From: an uncultured Lachnospiraceae bacterium
GTDB lineage: Bacteria; Bacillota; Clostridia; Lachnospirales; Lachnospiraceae
DNA length: 46,715 bases
Direction: 5' to 3'
Assembly: GCA_947589155.1 (NCBI GenBank)
Contig: CANQBH010000016.1
Coordinates: 1 to 46,715, forward strand
Below are positions 23,217 through 31,826 of this stretch, one piece after another (position 1 is the first letter of the stretch; the number at the start of each line of letters is the position of its first letter). A program made the translations under genes and the position numbers. The notes under the pieces were generated by a model. The model saw only the letters and a list, made by a program, of their open reading frames with translations, did no database searches and was not told the origin of the DNA.

Positions 23217-24626
23217 ATGAATGTACAAGTGGAACGGCTGGAAAAGAACATGGCAAAGCTGACGGTAACGGTGGAAAAGGAGCGTTGGGACAAGGCGCTG
23301 GATCAGGCATACAACAAACAGAAGAAAAGCATCCAGCTTCCGGGGTTCCGCAAAGGCAAAGCGCCGCGCGTGATGGTGGAAAAGATGTACGGCGCGGGCG
23401 TTTTCTTTGAGGATGCGGCAAACATCATCCTTCAGGAGACCTATCCGCAGGCTTACGACGAGAGCGGTCTGGAGATCGTATCCCAGCCTTCCGTCGACGT
23501 CGTTCAGATGGAAAAAGATCAGGACTTCATCTATACCGCGGAAGTGGCGGTAAAGCCGGAAGTGACGCTGGGCAAATACAAAGGACTGACCGTGACGAAG
23601 ATCGACACAACGGTCACGGACGAGGAAACGGACGCCGAGATCGAGGCGCAGAGGAATCGCAACGGCAGGACCGTGGAGGTCGAGCGTCCGATCGAAAACG
23701 GCGATACGGCGGTGATCGATTTTGAAGGCTTTATCGACGGCGAGGCGTTTGACGGCGGCAAGGGCGAGGATTACTTGCTGGAGATCGGCTCCCATTCCTT
23801 CATCGATACGTTTGAAGATCAGCTGATCGGAAAGAAAGCGGGCGACGAAACGGACGTCAACGTGACGTTCCCACAGGATTATCAGGCGTCCGAACTTGCA
23901 GGAAAGCCTGCGGTCTTTAAGGTCAAGATCCATAAGGTGCAGACGAAGGAACTTCCGGAACTGGACGACGAGTTCGCGCAGGACGTTTCCGAATTTGACA
24001 CGCTGGCGGAATACCGCGAGGACGTAAAAAAGAACCTTCAGGAAAGAAAAGAGCAGGAAGCGCGCCGCACAAAGGAGAACGAGGCGATCGACAAGATCAT
24101 CGACGCGTCTTCCATGGAGATTCCGGACGCGATGGTGGACAGTCAGGTAGACAGTATGCTCAACGACTTTGCCAACAACATGATGCAGCAGGGTCTTTCT
24201 TTGGAGCAGTATATGCAGTTTACCGGCATGACGGTCGAAAAACTCCGCGAGCAGATGCGGCCGGACGCCGTCAAGAGGATCCAGAGTTCGCTTGTGCTTG
24301 AGGCCATCGCGAAAGAAGAAAAGATCGAAGTAAGCGACGAGGACGTGGAAGCGGAGATCGGCAAGATGGCGGAAGCCTACGGCATGGAACCGGCGCAGTT
24401 GAAGGACTACATGCAGGACGCCGAAAGAGAAAACATGAAAAAGGACATCGCGATCCAGAAGGCGGTGGATCTTGTCATGGAACAGGCCAAGGAACGGGCG
24501 AAAGCAAAAAAGAAGTCCGAAAATAAAGAAGACGGAACCAAGGAAGAAGCAAAGAAGACCGAAAAGAAAGCCGAAAAAAAGGCCGATAAGAAAACGGACA
24601 AGAAAGCCGAAAGCAAAGCGGAGTAA
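23217..24626 (+). CDS. tig: Trigger factor (ribosome-associated chaperone)
   Basis: The 469-residue chaperone binds the ribosome exit tunnel and folds nascent chains. The ribosome-docking loop GFRKGKAPR lies near residues 42-50. The FKBP-type prolyl isomerase domain follows (about 150-245: [19 protein letters not shown]), then the helical C-terminal arms ([15 protein letters not shown] and later). The last ~45 residues are an extreme Lys/Glu tail, absent from short trigger factors. ATG 23217 follows AAGGAGG. Placement before clpP-clpX is the standard tig-clpP-clpX cluster. Confidence 0.96.
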   Translation: MNVQVERLEKNMAKLTVTVEKERWDKALDQAYNKQKKSIQLPGFRKGKAPRVMVEKMYGAGVFFEDAANIILQETYPQAYDESGLEIVSQPSVDVVQMEKDQDFIYTAEVAVKPEVTLGKYKGLTVTKIDTTVTDEETDAEIEAQRNRNGRTVEVERPIENGDTAVIDFEGFIDGEAFDGGKGEDYLLEIGSHSFIDTFEDQLIGKKAGDETDVNVTFPQDYQASELAGKPAVFKVKIHKVQTKELPELDDEFAQDVSEFDTLAEYREDVKKNLQERKEQEARRTKENEAIDKIIDASSMEIPDAMVDSQVDSMLNDFANNMMQQGLSLEQYMQFTGMTVEKLREQMRPDAVKRIQSSLVLEAIAKEEKIEVSDEDVEAEIGKMAEAYGMEPAQLKDYMQDAERENMKKDIAIQKAVDLVMEQAKERAKAKKKSENKEDGTKEEAKKTEKKAEKKADKKTDKKAESKAE

Positions 24627-24655
24627 CGCAGCTTCACGCAAAAAAGGAGGTCATT

Positions 24656-25240
24656 ATGGCAACGATACCTTATGTCATCGAGCAGAACAGCAGAGGAGAA
24701 CGCTCCTATGATATCTATTCCCGCCTGTTAAAGGACAGGATCATTTTTCTGGGCGAGGAAGTCAACGAAACGACAGCCAGCCTGACGGTGGCGCAGCTTT
24801 TGTTTCTGGAGTCCGAGGATCCGGCAAAAGACATCCATCTTTACATCAATTCCCCGGGCGGCATGGTAACGGCCGGTATGGCGATCTACGATACCATGCG
24901 TTACATCAAGTGCGACGTGTCCACGATCTGTATCGGCATGGCCGCCAGCATGGGCGCTTTCCTTCTGGCGGGCGGCGCGAAAGGCAAGAGATTTGCCCTT
25001 CCGAATGCCGAAGTCATGATCCATCAGCCGTCCGGCGGCGCGAAGGGTCAGGCGACGGAGATCCAGATCGCGGCCGAGAACATTTTGAAGACCAAGAAAA
25101 AATTAAACCAAATGCTCGCCGAGAACACGGGCAAGCCGCTGGAACAGGTCGAGATCGACACGGAACGCGATTACTATATGAGCGCCGAAGAAGCGAAGGA
25201 ATACGGCATCATCGACGGCATCATTACAAAGAAAGAGTAA
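24656..25240 (+). CDS. clpP: ATP-dependent Clp protease proteolytic subunit
   Basis: The 194-residue serine peptidase forms two stacked heptameric rings. The catalytic triad is visible: Ser98 (GMAASMGAF), His123 (VMIHQPSGG) and Asp172 (TERDYYMS). The N-terminal propeptide is short, and the Gly-rich INSPGG block of the oxyanion region is present. The RBS is AAAGGAGG. It partners with ClpX, whose gene starts 20 bases later, and is probably co-transcribed with tig as well. Confidence 0.97.
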   Translation: MATIPYVIEQNSRGERSYDIYSRLLKDRIIFLGEEVNETTASLTVAQLLFLESEDPAKDIHLYINSPGGMVTAGMAIYDTMRYIKCDVSTICIGMAASMGAFLLAGGAKGKRFALPNAEVMIHQPSGGAKGQATEIQIAAENILKTKKKLNQMLAENTGKPLEQVEIDTERDYYMSAEEAKEYGIIDGIITKKE

Positions 25241-25260
25241 GATTGAGAGATTAAAAGATT

Positions 25261-26544
25261 ATGGCTGGAAGAAATAACGAGGATAAGGTAAGATGTTCTT
25301 TCTGCGGGAAACCGCAGCAGCAGGTCCGCAAACTGATCGCGGGCCCGAACGGCGCGTTCATCTGCGACGAGTGTATCGATATCTGCTATGAGATCATCGA
25401 GGAAGAACTGCTGGAAAGGCCGGGCATGGCGGGCCCGAAGAAAAAGCGCGATATCAATCTCTTAAAACCGCAGGAAATGAAACTGTTTTTGGACTCCTAC
25501 GTCATCGGGCAGGAAGAAGCCAAAAAGGTGCTTGCCGTCGCGGTCTACAACCATTATAAGCGTATCACTTCCGAGGAAAATCCGGACGTGGAACTGCAAA
25601 AGAGCAACGTGCTTCTGCTCGGCCCGACCGGAAGCGGAAAGACGCTGCTTGCGCAGACGCTCGCGCGTATGCTCGGCGTACCGTTTGCCATTGCCGACGC
25701 GACGACGCTGACCGAGGCCGGTTATGTGGGCGAGGACGTGGAAAACATCCTGCTGAAACTGATACAGGCGGCCGACTACGATGTCGAAGCGGCCGAAATG
25801 GGAATCGTCTACATCGACGAGATCGACAAGATCACGAAAAAATCCGAGAATGTCTCCATCACCCGCGACGTTTCCGGCGAGGGCGTGCAGCAGGCACTCT
25901 TAAAGATTATCGAGGGCACCGTGGCGTCCGTACCGCCGCAGGGCGGGCGCAAACATCCGCAGCAGGAGACGATCTCCATCGATACAAAGAATATCCTCTT
26001 TATCTGCGGCGGCGCGTTTGAAGGAATCGACAAGATCATCTCCGCGCGGCTCGACAGTAAAGCGATCGGTTTCCAGACGGACATCCAGCAGCGGAATCAG
26101 GAGAGTTTATCCGAACTCTTAAAGCAGGCGTTGCCGCAGGATTTCATCAAATATGGACTGATACCGGAGTTTATCGGCCGCGTGCCGATCAACGTCTCTC
26201 TGGAAGAACTGGACGAGGCGGCCATGGTGCGGATCCTGACCGAGCCGCAGAACAGTCTGGTCCGGCAGTATCAGGAATTGTTCCGGATGGACGACGTCAA
26301 ACTGACGTTTGACAAGGAAGCGCTGGTGGAGATCGCAAGGAAGTCGATCGAACGGAAGACCGGCGCCAGAGGGCTCCGCGCGATCATGGAAAACGTCATG
26401 ATGGACTATATGTACCGCGTGCCTTCCGACGAAACGATCAAATCGCTCAATATCACAAAAGAGATCGTAGACGCCAACCTCGTGCTTGAGAATCGGGGCA
26501 GCGAAGTTGTGGAGATGAAAGAAAAGAAGGAGAAAAGCGCGTAA
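25261..26544 (+). CDS. clpX: Clp protease ATP-binding subunit ClpX
   Basis: The 427-residue unfoldase recognises tagged proteins and feeds them to ClpP. The N-terminal zinc domain has Cys12, Cys15, Cys35 and Cys38 (CSFCGK and CDEC). AAA+ motifs follow: Walker A GPTGSGKT (121-128), Walker B VYIDEIDK, and the [10 protein letters not shown] sensor 2. The IGF-type ClpP loop appears as IGFQTD. Its stop overlaps engB's start (TAATG), giving translational coupling. Length and motifs are all typical. Confidence 0.97.
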   Translation: MAGRNNEDKVRCSFCGKPQQQVRKLIAGPNGAFICDECIDICYEIIEEELLERPGMAGPKKKRDINLLKPQEMKLFLDSYVIGQEEAKKVLAVAVYNHYKRITSEENPDVELQKSNVLLLGPTGSGKTLLAQTLARMLGVPFAIADATTLTEAGYVGEDVENILLKLIQAADYDVEAAEMGIVYIDEIDKITKKSENVSITRDVSGEGVQQALLKIIEGTVASVPPQGGRKHPQQETISIDTKNILFICGGAFEGIDKIISARLDSKAIGFQTDIQQRNQESLSELLKQALPQDFIKYGLIPEFIGRVPINVSLEELDEAAMVRILTEPQNSLVRQYQELFRMDDVKLTFDKEALVEIARKSIERKTGARGLRAIMENVMMDYMYRVPSDETIKSLNITKEIVDANLVLENRGSEVVEMKEKKEKSA

Positions 26545-27140
26545 TGCTGATAAAGAGCGCCGAACTTGAGACGGTATGCGGGGTCACGAGCCGTCTGCCG
26601 CAGAACCGGCTGCCGGAGATCGTCTTCGCGGGCCGTTCCAACGTCGGCAAGTCGTCGCTGATCAACGCGCTGATGAACCGGAAAAGCCTTGCGCGCACGT
26701 CGGGGCAGCCGGGCAAGACGCAGACGATCAATTTCTATAAGGTCAACGGGGAATTGTACCTCGTGGATCTGCCGGGATACGGCTACGCGAAGGCGTCCGA
26801 GCAGGATCGGCAGGCATGGGGCGGCCTGATCGAGCGCTATCTCAACGACTCAAAACAGATCCGCGCGGTGTTCCTTCTCGTGGATATCCGCCACGCGCCG
26901 TCCGAGCAGGACCGGCAGATGTTTTCGTGGATGTGTTATATGGGTTATTTGCCCGTCGTCATCGCCACAAAGGCGGACAAGATCAAGCGGAGCCGTCTGG
27001 CGGCGCAACTGGAGACGATCCGGCGCGCGCTCGGGGCAAAGGACGATCTCATCCTCGTGCCGTTTTCGGCGCAGACGAAGCAGGGGCGGGACGTCATTTG
27101 GGATTTCATGGATCAGGTGATCGAAAATGAAGAAAGATAA
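26544..27140 (+). CDS. engB: Ribosome biogenesis GTPase EngB (YsxC/YihA)
   Basis: The 198-residue GTPase acts late in 50S subunit assembly. GTP motifs are G1 GRSNVGKSS (30-38), G2 region TSGQPGKTQT, G3 DLPGYG and G4 TKADK. It starts on the A of the clpX TAA stop. The zinc-binding protein gene begins within its last codons, so engB links the Clp genes to the zinc transporter. clpX-engB adjacency is frequent in Firmicutes. Confidence 0.95.
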   Translation: MLIKSAELETVCGVTSRLPQNRLPEIVFAGRSNVGKSSLINALMNRKSLARTSGQPGKTQTINFYKVNGELYLVDLPGYGYAKASEQDRQAWGGLIERYLNDSKQIRAVFLLVDIRHAPSEQDRQMFSWMCYMGYLPVVIATKADKIKRSRLAAQLETIRRALGAKDDLILVPFSAQTKQGRDVIWDFMDQVIENEER

Positions 27141-28026
27141 AAGGCTGTTTACGGGGTTGCTGTTGAGTGCCATCGCGCTGGTGGTATTCGGCAGTACCTT
27201 TTTCATTTACAGGAGAAACGCGCATCAGGCGGACGACGGGCTGACCGTCGTGACGTCGTTCTATCCGATGTATCTGGCGGCGCAGAACGTCACGGACGGC
27301 GCGCAGGGCGTGCGCCTCTGCAACCTGAGCGAGCCGCAGACCGGTTGTCTGCACGATTATCAGCTGACGTCCGGCGACCGGCGGCTGCTGGCTTCCGCGG
27401 ACGTTTTCATCGTCAACGGCGGCGGGATCGAGACGTTTCTGTCCGAGGTCGCAAAAGACTGCCCAAATCTTCTGGTGATCGACGCCGGAGAGGGGATCGG
27501 CCGGATCGGGGACAACGCCCATCTGTGGATGAGCGTAAAGCGCTACCGGCAGCAGATCGTCCAAATCGCCGCGCAACTGGAAAAAGCAGATCCGGCGCGC
27601 GCCGATCTCTATCGGACGAACGCGGAAGCCTATTGCAAAAAACTGGAAAGCCTGCTGGAGCGCGAGGAAAGCATCCGCGAAAAGGCGCAGGGGCGCGGCG
27701 TGATCCTGTTCCATGAGGCGTTTGCCTATCTTGCCGACGATCTCGGGCTTCCGGTCGAATTTGTCATGGATCTGGACGAGGAGCGTCAGGTGAGCGCGGT
27801 CGAAACGGCGGACATGCTGGCGGCGGCGCAGGGCGGCCTGATCCTCGCCGAGGAGACGTACGGAAAAGAGATGGGCGATCTTGCGCAGGCGGAGAGCGGC
27901 GCGACGTGCCTGTATCTGGATCCGCTCGTGCGCGGCAGTTATGAGAAGGACGCCTATCTCAAAGGCATGGAGCGCAACCTCGATCTGCTGGAACAGACGG
28001 TCGGGACGGGAAAGGAAGGACTATGA
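27127..28026 (+). CDS. znuA: Metal (probably zinc) ABC transporter substrate-binding protein
   Basis: The 299-residue cluster A-I binding protein captures a divalent metal outside the membrane. An N-terminal hydrophobic helix (about 8-27) lacks a lipobox Cys, so it appears anchored by the helix. Candidate metal ligands are His in GCLHDYQLT, His in NAHLWMS, His in LFHEAFAYLAD and the acidic EET near the end, the usual three His plus one acid. The His/Asp-rich loop common in ZnuA is missing. Zinc is the likely metal, but manganese cannot be excluded. It overlaps engB by 14 bases and the ATPase gene by four (ATGA). Confidence 0.85.
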   Translation: MKKDKRLFTGLLLSAIALVVFGSTFFIYRRNAHQADDGLTVVTSFYPMYLAAQNVTDGAQGVRLCNLSEPQTGCLHDYQLTSGDRRLLASADVFIVNGGGIETFLSEVAKDCPNLLVIDAGEGIGRIGDNAHLWMSVKRYRQQIVQIAAQLEKADPARADLYRTNAEAYCKKLESLLEREESIREKAQGRGVILFHEAFAYLADDLGLPVEFVMDLDEERQVSAVETADMLAAAQGGLILAEETYGKEMGDLAQAESGATCLYLDPLVRGSYEKDAYLKGMERNLDLLEQTVGTGKEGL

Positions 28027-28877
28027 AGAAGATCAAAAAGCCCTGCGGCTTTCATTGCGTCAGGATCCGCGACATCGGCGTGCAGATCGGCGGACAGGTC
28101 ATTCTGGAACATGTCAGCCTGCACCTGCACTGCGGCGAACTTCTGGCGGTCATCGGACGCAACGGCGCGGGAAAATCCACGCTGGTCAGGGCGATCCTTG
28201 ACGACGTTGCGCATACGGGAAGCGTCGAGTTCCGCGACACGGAAAACGGCGGTATGCAGAAGATACGGATCGGCTATGTGCCGCAGTCATTGGAACTGGA
28301 GCCGAATACGCCGATGGACGTCTACGACCTGATTGCGTCCTTCCGCTACGATACGCCCGTTTTTCTTCGCAAGCGGCGCGTGTGTGAGGAGATCGCGGAA
28401 GCGCTGGCGGAATTTGAGGCGGAAGATCTGATCGACCGCAGGCTGAGCAGCCTTTCCGGCGGCGAACTGCAGAGGGTGCTGCTGTCGCTTGCGGTGATGG
28501 ACCGCCCGAATCTCCTGCTTTTGGACGAGCCGCTCTCCGGAATCGATAAGAACGGCATGGATCTCTTTTATGAAAAGGCGGATGATCTGCGGAAGAATTA
28601 CGACATGGCGATCCTGCTGATCTCCCACGATCTGGATTATGTGGCGAAGTATGCGGACCGCGTGGTTCTGATGGACAAGACCGTGCTGGCGGAAGGAAGC
28701 CCCGCGGAGGTGTTTTCCGGCGAAGCGTTCCGCCATGTCTTCGGCTCCGCGGGTCCCGACGCGGCAAAAGGCGCGGGCAGCGTTTTAGCGAGGCGGCGCG
28801 CCCGCCGGACGCCGGAAAAAGAGGAACGTTACGAGGCGGGCTATAAAGGAAGGAGCGGTAAGGATGGGCTATCTTGA
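28023..28877 (+). CDS. znuC: Metal ABC transporter ATP-binding protein
   Basis: The 284-residue ATPase of the ZnuC/MntB class powers uptake of the metal bound by the preceding protein. Walker A GRNGAGKST (45-53), signature LSGGELQRV, Walker B LLLLDEPLSGID and the switch His in LLISHDLDYV are present. It follows the short-form ZnuC plan plus a basic C-terminal tail of ~35 residues (RRRARRTPEKEE). It overlaps both neighbours in the operon. No zinc-uptake regulator box was identified upstream, since the transporter genes are embedded in the Clp operon. Confidence 0.9.
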   Translation: MKKIKKPCGFHCVRIRDIGVQIGGQVILEHVSLHLHCGELLAVIGRNGAGKSTLVRAILDDVAHTGSVEFRDTENGGMQKIRIGYVPQSLELEPNTPMDVYDLIASFRYDTPVFLRKRRVCEEIAEALAEFEAEDLIDRRLSSLSGGELQRVLLSLAVMDRPNLLLLDEPLSGIDKNGMDLFYEKADDLRKNYDMAILLISHDLDYVAKYADRVVLMDKTVLAEGSPAEVFSGEAFRHVFGSAGPDAAKGAGSVLARRRARRTPEKEERYEAGYKGRSGKDGLS

Positions 28878-29679
28878 AGAATTGTTCCGATATGATTTTA
28901 TGATCCGCGCTTTCGCGGCGGTCTTGATCGCCGCGCCGCTGCTCGGGATCCTCGGCACCATGATCGTGCACCGGAAGATGGCGTATTTTTCCGATGCGCT
29001 CGGTCATTCCGCGCTGACCGGAATCGCGGTCGGCGTGCTTTGCGGCGCGGGGGATACCGACCTGCCGATGATCGCCTTTGCCGTCGTCTTTGCGTTCCTG
29101 CTCAACCGGATCGCCCGCGCGAAACTGGCGGCGAGGGATACGGTGATCTCCGTCTTCGCAAGCTGCAGTACGGCGGTCGGTCTGGCGATCCTTTCCCGCG
29201 GCGGGAGTTTCGGCAAGTATTCGGGGATCCTCATCGGCGACATTTTAAGCGTGACAAAGAGGGAACTTTTGTATCTCTTGGCGCTGTTTGCGGTCGTGCT
29301 GGTCTTCTGGGCGTTTTCCGTCAATAAACTGGCGGCGATCTCCGTCAGCGATTCGCTGGCAAAGAGCCGCGGGATCAGGATCGCTTTCGTCGAGGATCTG
29401 TTCGCGGTCTTGATCGCGCTGATCGTGACGCTTTCGATCAAGTGGATCGGGATCCTTCTGATCAACGCGCTGCTGATCCTGCCTGCGGCCGCGGCGCGCA
29501 ATCTTTCGGAAAATATGCGGGAGTATCACGCGTACGCCGTGTTGTTCAGCGTCTTTTCGGGGATCGCGGGCCTCGTCGCGTCTTATTTTATCAATATCGC
29601 GGCAGGACCGGCGATCGTGATCGTCGCTTCCGTGATCTATTTTTGCACCTATCTTTTTCATCTGCGTTTTCCGTCATAA
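28864..29679 (+). CDS. znuB: Metal ABC transporter permease
   Basis: The 271-residue ABC-3 family permease has about eight hydrophobic helices and an EAA-like cytoplasmic segment (SVSDSLAKSRGIR). It forms the membrane channel for the preceding binding protein and ATPase. The sequence ALGHSALTGIAVGV resembles the family's conserved first periplasmic loop. It overlaps znuC by 14 bases. The sporulation promoter of the next operon overlaps the last codons of this gene, so the znu operon's end is not marked by a terminator. Confidence 0.9.
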   Translation: MGYLEELFRYDFMIRAFAAVLIAAPLLGILGTMIVHRKMAYFSDALGHSALTGIAVGVLCGAGDTDLPMIAFAVVFAFLLNRIARAKLAARDTVISVFASCSTAVGLAILSRGGSFGKYSGILIGDILSVTKRELLYLLALFAVVLVFWAFSVNKLAAISVSDSLAKSRGIRIAFVEDLFAVLIALIVTLSIKWIGILLINALLILPAAAARNLSENMREYHAYAVLFSVFSGIAGLVASYFINIAAGPAIVIVASVIYFCTYLFHLRFPS

Positions 29680-29702
29680 TTTCAGAAAAACGGCGCATAC
29701 TA
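29674..29702 (+). promoter_or_regulatory. Sigma-G-like promoter of the spoVA operon
   Basis: The -35-like TCATA and -10 CATACTA have a 17-base spacer. ATAATTTCAG-N10-CATACTAT is identical in layout to the ssp promoter. Transcription would start near 29709, about 20 bases before the first gene. Confidence 0.65.
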
Positions 29703-29729
29703 TGGATAAATCCAGTAAGGAGTTGCGCT

Positions 29730-29852
29730 ATGGGAAAAACGATCTACCGAATTTGTTTGATCACCTGCCTGTTTCTTGCGATCACGGCAGGTGTCATTCT
29801 CTATCGTCAGTACGCGAAGCAGGAGGTGGAGACGCAATGGCTGTTAGTGTAG
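29730..29852 (+). CDS. Small single-pass membrane protein, 40 residues, before spoVAA
   Basis: This short gene has AAGGAG seven bases before ATG 29730 and directly follows the forespore-type promoter. The product (MGKTIYRICLITCLFLAITA, then GVILYRQYAKQEVETQWLLV) has one hydrophobic helix of about 18 residues and a short charged tail. It overlaps spoVAA by 16 bases. I do not recognise it, and B. subtilis has no extra gene at this place in spoVA. Its ribosome site, promoter and overlap with spoVAA support a real gene of the sporulation operon; a role in the spore membrane is inference. Confidence 0.7.
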   Translation: MGKTIYRICLITCLFLAITAGVILYRQYAKQEVETQWLLV

Positions 29853-30475
29853 ACGGCGGGGGAGAGATCTTATATCTGAAACTGGACCGCTCGGTCCTCA
29901 GTTATCAGCCGAAGATCTTTTTGAAGGACGTGGGAAGCCTTACGTGCGCCAACGACGTGATCCTCGCGAAACTGAAGGCGATGCCGGTCTACCGTTTCCG
30001 CCATCCCGGCAATATGGTCTGCACGGTCACGGAACTGATCGAGCAGATCCGCCGTCTCTATCCGCGCCTGCAGGTCGAGGCGCTCGGCGAGACGGACGTG
30101 CTGCTCGAGTACCGCAGCGCGCCGCCGAAACAGGCGGTGCAGAACGTCAAACTGGCGCTGGTCTGCCTGCTGCTGTTTTTCGGCGCGGCGTTCACGATCA
30201 TGGCGTTCCACAACGACATCGGGATCACGGAAGTCTTCGAGCGGTTTTTCTTTCAGGTGGCGGGCACGGAGAAGCCGAACGTTTCCGTCTTGGAGATCGC
30301 CTATACGATCGGCCTCGGCGTCGGGATCCTCGGGTTCTATAACCACTTCGGGACGCGCAAACTGACGCACGATCCGACGCCGGTGCAGGTCGAACTGCGG
30401 AAGTATGAAAAGGATGTGGATACGGCGATCATCGAAAACGCGTCCCGACGGAAGGAGGAACTCGATGTTTCCTGA
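29837..30475 (+). CDS. spoVAA: Stage V sporulation protein AA
   Basis: The 212-residue protein has a soluble N-terminal part (LYLKLDRSVLSYQPKIFLKD) with the typical SpoVAA opening, two to three hydrophobic helices (about 118-135 and 165-185) and a charged tail. SpoVA proteins move dipicolinic acid into the forespore and out again at germination; SpoVAA is a membrane-linked member thought to shape the channel. ATG 29837 has AGGAGG ten bases upstream. spoVAB starts 11 bases before its stop. A longer open frame upstream is not supported by a ribosome site. Confidence 0.85.
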   Translation: MAVSVDGGGEILYLKLDRSVLSYQPKIFLKDVGSLTCANDVILAKLKAMPVYRFRHPGNMVCTVTELIEQIRRLYPRLQVEALGETDVLLEYRSAPPKQAVQNVKLALVCLLLFFGAAFTIMAFHNDIGITEVFERFFFQVAGTEKPNVSVLEIAYTIGLGVGILGFYNHFGTRKLTHDPTPVQVELRKYEKDVDTAIIENASRRKEELDVS

Positions 30476-30938
30476 TTATCTGATCCTCGCGCTGGCGGGG
30501 TGCGTGTTCGGCGCGGCGACGTCGGCGGGGATGATCGCGCTGCTGATCAAACTGGGCGTCGTGCCGCGTATCATCGCCCGTTTCCGGCTGGCGGACTGCG
30601 TGCTCGCCTGTGAAAACGCGCTGATGCTGGGTACGGTGGCGGGCTGCATCGGTTCGCTGGGCAAACAGGCGTGGCTCGGCGATCTCTTTCCGGAGAGCCT
30701 GCTGTACCAGAGGGGGACGTCCGCGGTCGCGGCGCTGCTGCTTAGCCTGCTCGGGCTCGGCGCAGGGATCTTTGTCGGCTGTCAGGCCATGGCGCTGGCG
30801 GAGATCCTGGATATGTTCCCAATGCTGTTCCGGCGGCTGAAGCTGCAGACCGGAATCAGCGTGATGGTACTGGCGCTGGCGCTCGGAAAGATGGCGGGCG
30901 CACTGTGGTATTTTATCTATTCCTACCAGAGCAGGTAG
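30465..30938 (+). CDS. spoVAB: Stage V sporulation protein AB
   Basis: The 157-residue integral membrane protein has four hydrophobic segments and matches SpoVAB in length and position between spoVAA and spoVAC. Its conserved look lies in MIALLIKLGVVPR and QAMALAEILDMFPMLFRR. It is a structural part of the dipicolinate transport system of the inner spore membrane. ATG 30465 has GGAGG seven bases upstream, inside the spoVAA end. Gene order supports the call more than motifs do. Confidence 0.82.
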   Translation: MFPDYLILALAGCVFGAATSAGMIALLIKLGVVPRIIARFRLADCVLACENALMLGTVAGCIGSLGKQAWLGDLFPESLLYQRGTSAVAALLLSLLGLGAGIFVGCQAMALAEILDMFPMLFRRLKLQTGISVMVLALALGKMAGALWYFIYSYQSR

Positions 30939-30971
30939 GGGCCGCGCGGGCGGCGGAAAGGACGGCGGGAT

Positions 30972-31439
30972 ATGAAGACGGAGGACAAGGAAAAACTGTA
31001 TGAGAGTTATAACGAGTATGTGGAGGACGTGACGCCGAAGGCGAGCCTGCTTCTCCGCATGGGAAAGGCGTTTCTGGTCGGCGGGGCGATCTGCCTGCTC
31101 GGACAGTGTATCTTTGAGGCGGGAAAGCATTTCGGCCTCGACGAAAAGACGGCGCAGAGTTACTGCAGTATGCTTTTAGTGCTGCTCAGCGCGATCCTGA
31201 CGGGCGCGGGAATCTATCCGTTGATCGCGAGTTTCGGAGGCGCGGGCGCGCTCGTGCCAATCACCGGTTTTGCCAACAGCGTGGCGGCCTGCGCGCACGG
31301 GTTCAAAGTGGAAGGGCAGGTGTTCGGGATCGGCGCGCGGATCTTTCAGATCGCGGGGCCGGTCATCCTGTACGGACTGTTCAGTTCGTGGCTTTTGGGG
31401 CTGGTCTACTGGATACTGCTTATGACGGGGGTGTGTTGA
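30972..31439 (+). CDS. spoVAC: Stage V sporulation protein AC
   Basis: The 155-residue membrane protein shows the strong SpoVAC pattern: KAFLVGGAICLLGQ, SAILTGAGIYPLIASFGGAGA and VPITGFANSVAACA. SpoVAC acts as a mechanosensitive channel component for dipicolinic acid release during germination. It is the most conserved SpoVA protein in spore formers. It starts 33 bases after spoVAB. In most Firmicutes spoVAD and spoVAE follow; here an unrelated small gene comes next, then a terminator. Confidence 0.93.
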   Translation: MKTEDKEKLYESYNEYVEDVTPKASLLLRMGKAFLVGGAICLLGQCIFEAGKHFGLDEKTAQSYCSMLLVLLSAILTGAGIYPLIASFGGAGALVPITGFANSVAACAHGFKVEGQVFGIGARIFQIAGPVILYGLFSSWLLGLVYWILLMTGVC

Positions 31440-31440
31440 A

Positions 31441-31665
31441 ATGGAAAAGGAAAACGGAGCCGGAACGGAAGGACGGCGGGAAGAAGAACAGAAAAAACAG
31501 AGGGACGAGCAGGCGTTTGGCTCTTACTACGGATCGCGGGAGCGCGAGGAGAAACTGGAACGCACGCGGCAGAAAAGTCTTTACAACGACCGCAACCGCG
31601 CCCGCGCGGACAACAACCAGTTTTGGGAAGAACGGAGCAATCCGCTGAGCAGCAAGGGCAATTAG
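31441..31665 (+). CDS. Small hydrophilic protein of unknown function, 74 residues
   Basis: The gene starts one base after the spoVAC stop, so it belongs to the spoVA operon. The product is extremely polar: Glu/Lys/Arg/Asn/Gln rich, with REEEQKKQRDEQAF, GSYYGSREREEKLERT and a final LSSKGN. No membrane segment, Cys or recognisable domain is seen; it is probably disordered or helical. The nearest ribosome site is a G-rich GGGGG stretch 9-12 bases upstream. I do not recognise it. Because it sits where spoVAD normally sits, it could be a lineage-specific spore protein; this is inference. Confidence 0.6.
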   Translation: MEKENGAGTEGRREEEQKKQRDEQAFGSYYGSREREEKLERTRQKSLYNDRNRARADNNQFWEERSNPLSSKGN

Positions 31666-31730
31666 CGGGCGAAAGAAAAGGAAAATTTTATAAAAAATCA
31701 GTTGATATTTCGTCAAATTTGTATAAACAT

Positions 31731-31773
31731 GCGCAAAATAAACAAGGTTTTGTGATTTTGCGCTTTTTTTTTA
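31731..31773 (+). terminator. Terminator of the spoVA operon
   Basis: GCGCAAAAT...ATTTTGCGC forms a stem with an AACAAGGTTTTGTG centre, followed by nine T residues. Confidence 0.88.
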
Positions 31774-31826
31774 TTCAAATATGCTAAAATAAAAGACAAG
31801 TAAATCAAGACTAGGGGGGAAGAACC

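Noticed and set aside
23190..24641. 483-codon open frame opposite trigger factor
   Set aside because: The opposite strand encodes an unmistakable trigger factor with a promoter; the antisense product is Phe/Leu/Arg-biased as expected of a shadow.
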